64,000 nucleotides of DNA from Chelativorans sp. Marseille-P2723 (lineage in GTDB: Bacteria > Pseudomonadota > Alphaproteobacteria > Rhizobiales > Rhizobiaceae): positions 62,001 through 126,000 of the forward strand of contig NZ_CADDWI010000013.1 in the NCBI RefSeq assembly GCF_902809845.1, read 5' to 3'. Each line of letters opens with the position of its first letter. The stretch's first letter is position 1. The notes beneath the pieces are model-generated. The model was not told the DNA's origin and made no database searches. It was given only the letters and a program-made list of their open reading frames with translations. Below, piece by piece: positions 60,692 to 64,000 of the stretch. The position numbers were made by a program, and so were the translations under genes.

Positions 60692-61639
60692 CTATTTGCC
60701 CGTTATCTCGCCGATCTCGGCCAGATCCTCAGCGGTCAGCTTCCAGCTCACGGCCTCGGCGTTAGCGGTGACCTGCTCAGGCTTGGTGGCGCCAGCAATG
60801 ATGCTGGATACAAGCGGATTTGAGGCAAGCCAGCTCATGGCAAGCTCCAGAATCGTATATCCGCGGGCCTCGGCGAACGCAATCAGCTCTTCCACCTTGT
60901 CGAGACGCTCATCCGTCATCCGCGGTCGGAAACCGGGTATGCTCATGCGCGAATCCGGCGGAACGTCCCGCCCCTTGCGATACTTGCCGGTAAGAAGACC
61001 GCTGGCGAGCGGGAAATAGGGAAGCAACGTCATCCCTGTCCGCTCCAGGGCGGCGAACAGGGCATGCTCAGCTCCGCGCGCCAGCAAGCTATACTCTGCT
61101 TGTGTGGAGAGCATGCCGTACAGATTGTAGTGGCGCGATGTCCACCATGCATCGACGAGTTGCCACGATGGGAGGTTGGAACAACCGATATACCGGACCT
61201 TGCCCTGATGGACGAGATCGTCGAGTGCGCGCAATGTTTCCTCGATTGGCGTCTGTGGATCGGGGAAGTGATATTGATAGAGGTCGATATAGTCGGTCTT
61301 CAGGCGGCGCAGACTGTCTTCCACCGCCTTCATGATGTAGACCCGCGATCCGTTGTAGCGCGTGCTCTTCTCCCGGTTCATGGGTGAAGCGAATTTGCTT
61401 GCTAGGATGACCTCCTGGCGCTGGCTGCCTAGCACCTCTCCCAACACGATCTCCGACCCGCCATTGATGCCGTAGGAGTCGGAGGTATCGAAAAAATTCA
61501 CCCCCGCATCCAGCGCTGCATGGATGACCTTGCGTGAGCCTTCCAAATCAAGGGACTGCTTTAGTCCACCAAAATTGTTGCAGCCCAGACCGACCAGCGA
61601 GACCAACAAACCGGAATTGCCAAGTCTACGCTTCTCCAT
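60692..61639 (-). CDS. Aldo/keto reductase
   Basis: 315-residue TIM-barrel AKR. The tetrad is visible: Asp in FFDTSDSYG with the Tyr, Lys in ILASKF, His in YQYHFPD. The C-terminal ATKPEQVTANAEAVSWKLTAEDLAEI is typical. It reduces an aldehyde or ketone with NADPH. The ATG at 61639 follows AAGGAGGT; a start 27 bp earlier has none. Nearest relatives by eye are YghZ/general stress AKRs of bacteria. Confidence 0.9.
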   Translation of the reverse strand: MEKRRLGNSGLLVSLVGLGCNNFGGLKQSLDLEGSRKVIHAALDAGVNFFDTSDSYGINGGSEIVLGEVLGSQRQEVILASKFASPMNREKSTRYNGSRVYIMKAVEDSLRRLKTDYIDLYQYHFPDPQTPIEETLRALDDLVHQGKVRYIGCSNLPSWQLVDAWWTSRHYNLYGMLSTQAEYSLLARGAEHALFAALERTGMTLLPYFPLASGLLTGKYRKGRDVPPDSRMSIPGFRPRMTDERLDKVEELIAFAEARGYTILELAMSWLASNPLVSSIIAGATKPEQVTANAEAVSWKLTAEDLAEIGEITGK

Positions 61640-61853
61640 TGCTACCTCCTTATCCTGGCGGAACACATCAATGCTCGAAAAGGAAACCTAACACTGACGC
61701 TGATCAGAACGGTATGTTCCACGCTTCGCAAGGATACTGGCAAACGAACCAAGGTCGATACAGCGAGTTCAGCCGTGACAGATCCAGACCGACAGTTCTG
61801 TACTTGCGCTGCTGGCTGATAGTCAGCGCATCGGCGGTTGGTGCGGGTGGCGA

Positions 61854-61875
61854 CGAGGGCCCTACACGGCCCTCG
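61854..61875. terminator. Hairpin before the AKR gene, after leuB
   Basis: CGAGGGCC (61854-61861) and GGCCCTCG (61868-61875), an 8-bp perfect stem with a 6-base loop, 63 bp downstream of the leftward leuB stop (61939). No long T-run follows on the minus strand. Confidence 0.45.
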
Positions 61876-61938
61876 CTAAAATACTCATGAAGGCAAGACG
61901 GCCTTGAGTACGTCGAAATTTGCTTTCTACGTTGCCGA

Positions 61939-63051
61939 TCAGGCAGAGAGTTCACGGAACTTCTGCACCACCGCATCGCCCATGGCTGAGGTGCTCACCT
62001 CGCGCATGCCATCGGACATGAGGTCGCGGGTGCGGAAGCCATCCTCCAGCACAGCCGCTATTGCCTTCTCCAGACGACCAGCCTCTGCGACCATATTGAA
62101 GGAATAGCGCAGGCACATGGCAAAGGAAGCGATCATCGCGATGGGATTGGCGATGCTCTGGCCGGCAATGTCGGGCGCGGACCCGTGCACCGGCTCATAC
62201 AGCGCCTTTCGCTTGCCGGTCGACGCTTCGGGCGCACCGAGCGAAGCGGATGGCAACATGCCGAGCGACCCCGTCAGCATCGCTGCCACATCAGACAGCA
62301 TGTCGCCAAACAGATTGTCCGTCACGATCACATCGAACTGTTTCGGCCAGCGCACGAGTTGCATTCCGCCAGCATCCGCCAGCATATGGGTAAGCTCCAC
62401 ATCGGCGTATTTGGCCTCGTGGGTCGCTGTCACGACTTCCTTCCAAAGCACGCCTGACTTCATGACGTTGTGCTTTTCCATCGAGCAGACCTTGTTGCGG
62501 CGGGTCCGCGCCAACTCGAAGGCAACCCCCGCGATCCGTTCGATTTCGAAAGTATCGTAGACCTGAGTGTCGACGGCCCGCTTCTGGCCGTTGCCGATTT
62601 CGACAATCTCCTTGGGTTCACCGAAATAAACACCGCCCGTCAATTCTCGCACGATGAGAATGTCGAGACCCTCGATCACTTCCTTCTTCAGTGAGGAAGA
62701 TTCGGCCAGCGCTGGATAACAGATGGCAGGCCGCAAATTAGCGAAAAGCTCCATCTCCTTGCGCAGGCGGAGGAGACCCGCTTCCGGTCTCTGTTCGTAG
62801 GGGACACTCTCCCATTTCGGCCCGCCGACCGCGCCAAAGAGAACCGCGTCTGCAGCAAGTGCCCGCTCCATGTCAGCATCCGAAATGGCTTCTCCGTGGG
62901 CGTCATAAGCGGCCCCACCAACAAGTCCCACCTCCGTTTCGAAGCCAGCATCCATCTCCGTGTTCATGACAGCGATGAGCTTGGATACTTCGGCCATGGT
63001 CTCCGGCCCGATGCCATCGCCAGGAAGGAGGAAAAGCTTGCGTGTTGCCAT
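61939..63051 (-). CDS. leuB: 3-Isopropylmalate dehydrogenase
   Basis: 370 residues. LeuB oxidises and decarboxylates 3-isopropylmalate to 2-oxoisocaproate in leucine synthesis, using NAD. Typical elements: [85 protein letters not shown] and [20 protein letters not shown]. The ATG at 63051 follows GAGG. This is housekeeping metabolism, unlike the region to the left; it suggests that the accessory region ends before this gene. Sequence is rhizobial-like by eye. Confidence 0.95.
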   Translation of the reverse strand: MATRKLFLLPGDGIGPETMAEVSKLIAVMNTEMDAGFETEVGLVGGAAYDAHGEAISDADMERALAADAVLFGAVGGPKWESVPYEQRPEAGLLRLRKEMELFANLRPAICYPALAESSSLKKEVIEGLDILIVRELTGGVYFGEPKEIVEIGNGQKRAVDTQVYDTFEIERIAGVAFELARTRRNKVCSMEKHNVMKSGVLWKEVVTATHEAKYADVELTHMLADAGGMQLVRWPKQFDVIVTDNLFGDMLSDVAAMLTGSLGMLPSASLGAPEASTGKRKALYEPVHGSAPDIAGQSIANPIAMIASFAMCLRYSFNMVAEAGRLEKAIAAVLEDGFRTRDLMSDGMREVSTSAMGDAVVQKFRELSA

Positions 63052-63142
63052 GGAGAAAGCCTCGTGCAGATCCAGAACGGCCCTAGCTAGACCCCGCAAC
63101 GCATTTGCGCAAGAGCACAAAAGCTTCGGTCGCTGCGGCGGC

Positions 63143-63175
63143 TAGCCTCTATGCATGTCTAGCGTCTATGCATGT
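63143..63175. repeat. Direct repeat, 17-bp period, two copies
   Basis: TAGC-c/g-TCTATGCATGT at 63143-63158 and 63160-63175, right up to the stop of the secreted-protein gene (63176). Recent duplication or a paired site; function unknown. Confidence 0.8.
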
Positions 63176-64000
63176 TCAGTTCGATGCCAGCACGTCGGTC
63201 ATGGTCCCATAAACATCCTTTGGCCATGCGTCTGGATCGGGCCAGCTCCTGATGCCGCCCGCACCGTCCTGCTGCGCGAAGTAGAGCTTTTGACCCGCCT
63301 GATCGATGGCCATAAAGGCATTCGATGAACCGCAGGCGTGCGGCACGCAGCCGGAACCGTAAGAGGTGCCCGATTGGAGAGTGTGGACGCCGTCGCTTAC
63401 GATGAGGCCGGATGCCAGATCCGTCAGTTCGTCCTGAAGCAGCGCCTTCGCTGCATCATAAACCGCCTCGTTAGCAAAGGCATTGATCATCGAGTTGAGC
63501 TTGCTGCTATCCAGATCCGCCCAAGACGTGCCGGGTTGCGGGGCGAAGGCGAGATCTCCGACCGTTCGCAGCCCGTCTTCGGACGACCACCGTTCAACGG
63601 AGCGGCTTTCGCCGGGCAGGAGATAGGGAACGAAGTAGATTGCATCCTCGGAGATTGCAGGGTGCGGCGAGCCGCAGTCATCTCCCGCCTGGGCTGTCTG
63701 CAGATCGCCGGCTTCCGGCTTCCAAATGATCAGGGTCGCGGTGCCGCAGGCATTGCCGCCCGGCCCGATCTCGAAAAGGGCAACATCAACGCCCCCGAGT
63801 TCCACTGTGCGGTTGTAGTAAAGTACGTAGTCGCTGGCGATTTCTGCACCTTCAAAGGAGAGAACCTTCTCCAGATCGGCGTTCTCGGTGATGGTGAACT
63901 CACCGCCTGAAAAAGAAATGGTCTCTTCGTCCTGTGCGAGAGCAGGCAAGGCAAAAAATGCGGCAAGAAAGCCGCAGCAAGCGGCCACTTGTTTCAACAT
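63176..64000 (-). CDS. Secreted protein with Ivy-like C-terminal motif
   Basis: 274 residues. Signal peptide: FLAAFFALPALAQ, cleavage after about residue 22. The body is Cys-poor. Near the end GCVPHACGSSNAF has the C-x-P-H-x-C pattern (Cys218, Cys223) of Ivy-type lysozyme inhibitors (CKPHDC), in the same position relative to the C-terminus. The middle part I cannot place. The ATG is the last codon of the window (64000); a signal peptide right after it supports this start, but a longer frame beyond the edge cannot be excluded. Confidence 0.6.
   Translation of the reverse strand: MLKQVAACCGFLAAFFALPALAQDEETISFSGGEFTITENADLEKVLSFEGAEIASDYVLYYNRTVELGGVDVALFEIGPGGNACGTATLIIWKPEAGDLQTAQAGDDCGSPHPAISEDAIYFVPYLLPGESRSVERWSSEDGLRTVGDLAFAPQPGTSWADLDSSKLNSMINAFANEAVYDAAKALLQDELTDLASGLIVSDGVHTLQSGTSYGSGCVPHACGSSNAFMAIDQAGQKLYFAQQDGAGGIRSWPDPDAWPKDVYGTMTDVLASN

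Noticed and set aside
61704-61976. A 90-codon minus-strand frame after leuB
   Set aside because: It overlaps the leuB end in another frame, has no ribosome site or family feature.

Overview
The window reads as an alphaproteobacterium, probably Hyphomicrobiales/Phyllobacteriaceae-like. The leuB at the right end resembles rhizobial LeuB by eye, the gene content is rich in TRAP and Liv-type transporters, and GC is moderately high. The taxonomy is inference from memory of families, not a search. Bases 1 to about 60.2 kb look like one large catabolic accessory region, full of acyl-CoA, alcohol/ketone and lactone enzymes, transporters and regulators. A decayed IS630 transposase (60.2-60.6 kb) separates it from an aldo/keto reductase, leuB and a secreted Ivy-like protein, which look like ordinary chromosomal genes.

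Layout. 0-8.98 kb: partial indolepyruvate:ferredoxin oxidoreductase-type gene, MaoC hydratase and a short SDR (minus). Divergently (plus) come an acyl-CoA ligase, a complete TRAP transporter and a pair of MaoC proteins. 9-13.7 kb (minus): a beta-oxidation operon thiolase-FadJ-acyl-CoA dehydrogenase. 14.2-21.6 kb (minus): MBL hydrolase with TRAP QM genes, and dctP-acyl-CoA ligase-epimerase. 21.9-27.4 kb (minus): SDR-dctQ-dctM-dctP-SDR-SDR. 27.6-30.9 kb: APH-type kinase (minus) divergent from a GMC oxidoreductase and an EthD-like protein (plus). 30.9-35.0 kb (minus): three-gene ABC importer of the ferric/putrescine type. 35.3-37.0 kb (plus): two genes of unknown function. 37.1-39.1 kb (minus): ACAD10/11-like dehydrogenase and SDR, then a divergent TetR gene. 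40.2-43.8 kb (plus): SDR, SMP-30 lactonase and Baeyer-Villiger monooxygenase. 44.2-52.1 kb (plus): Liv ABC importer, flavin dehydrogenase, OYE-type reductase and SDR. 52.3-55.6 kb (plus): IclR, Cys-less thiolase-like protein, DUF35 and SDR. 55.6-60.2 kb: GntR/FCD (minus) divergent from ligase-HpcH aldolase-cyclase (plus).

How the genes may work together (inference). Imported alicyclic or terpenoid/steroid-like substrates would be oxidised by GMC, SDR and BVMO enzymes. Lactones would be opened by SMP-30 and acids activated by three CoA ligases. Side chains would then be shortened by ACAD, MaoC pair, FadJ, thiolase, and by a retro-aldolase made of a Cys-less thiolase plus DUF35. An APH-type kinase and an ACAD10/11-like enzyme suggest a phosphorylation-dependent route for 4-hydroxyacyl-CoA, as in levulinate catabolism.

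Most notable non-coding signals. A C(A/T)AAC-N4-GTT(A/T)G palindrome, like PsrA/FadR-type TetR operators, recurs in six intergenic positions in the left third. A different CATATG-centred repeat occurs in five intergenic places, four of them at 35-42 kb. A TTGTC/GACAA signal is shared by the IclR and GntR promoters. Three SDR paralogues share an active site in which the usual Tyr and Lys are His158 and Arg162.
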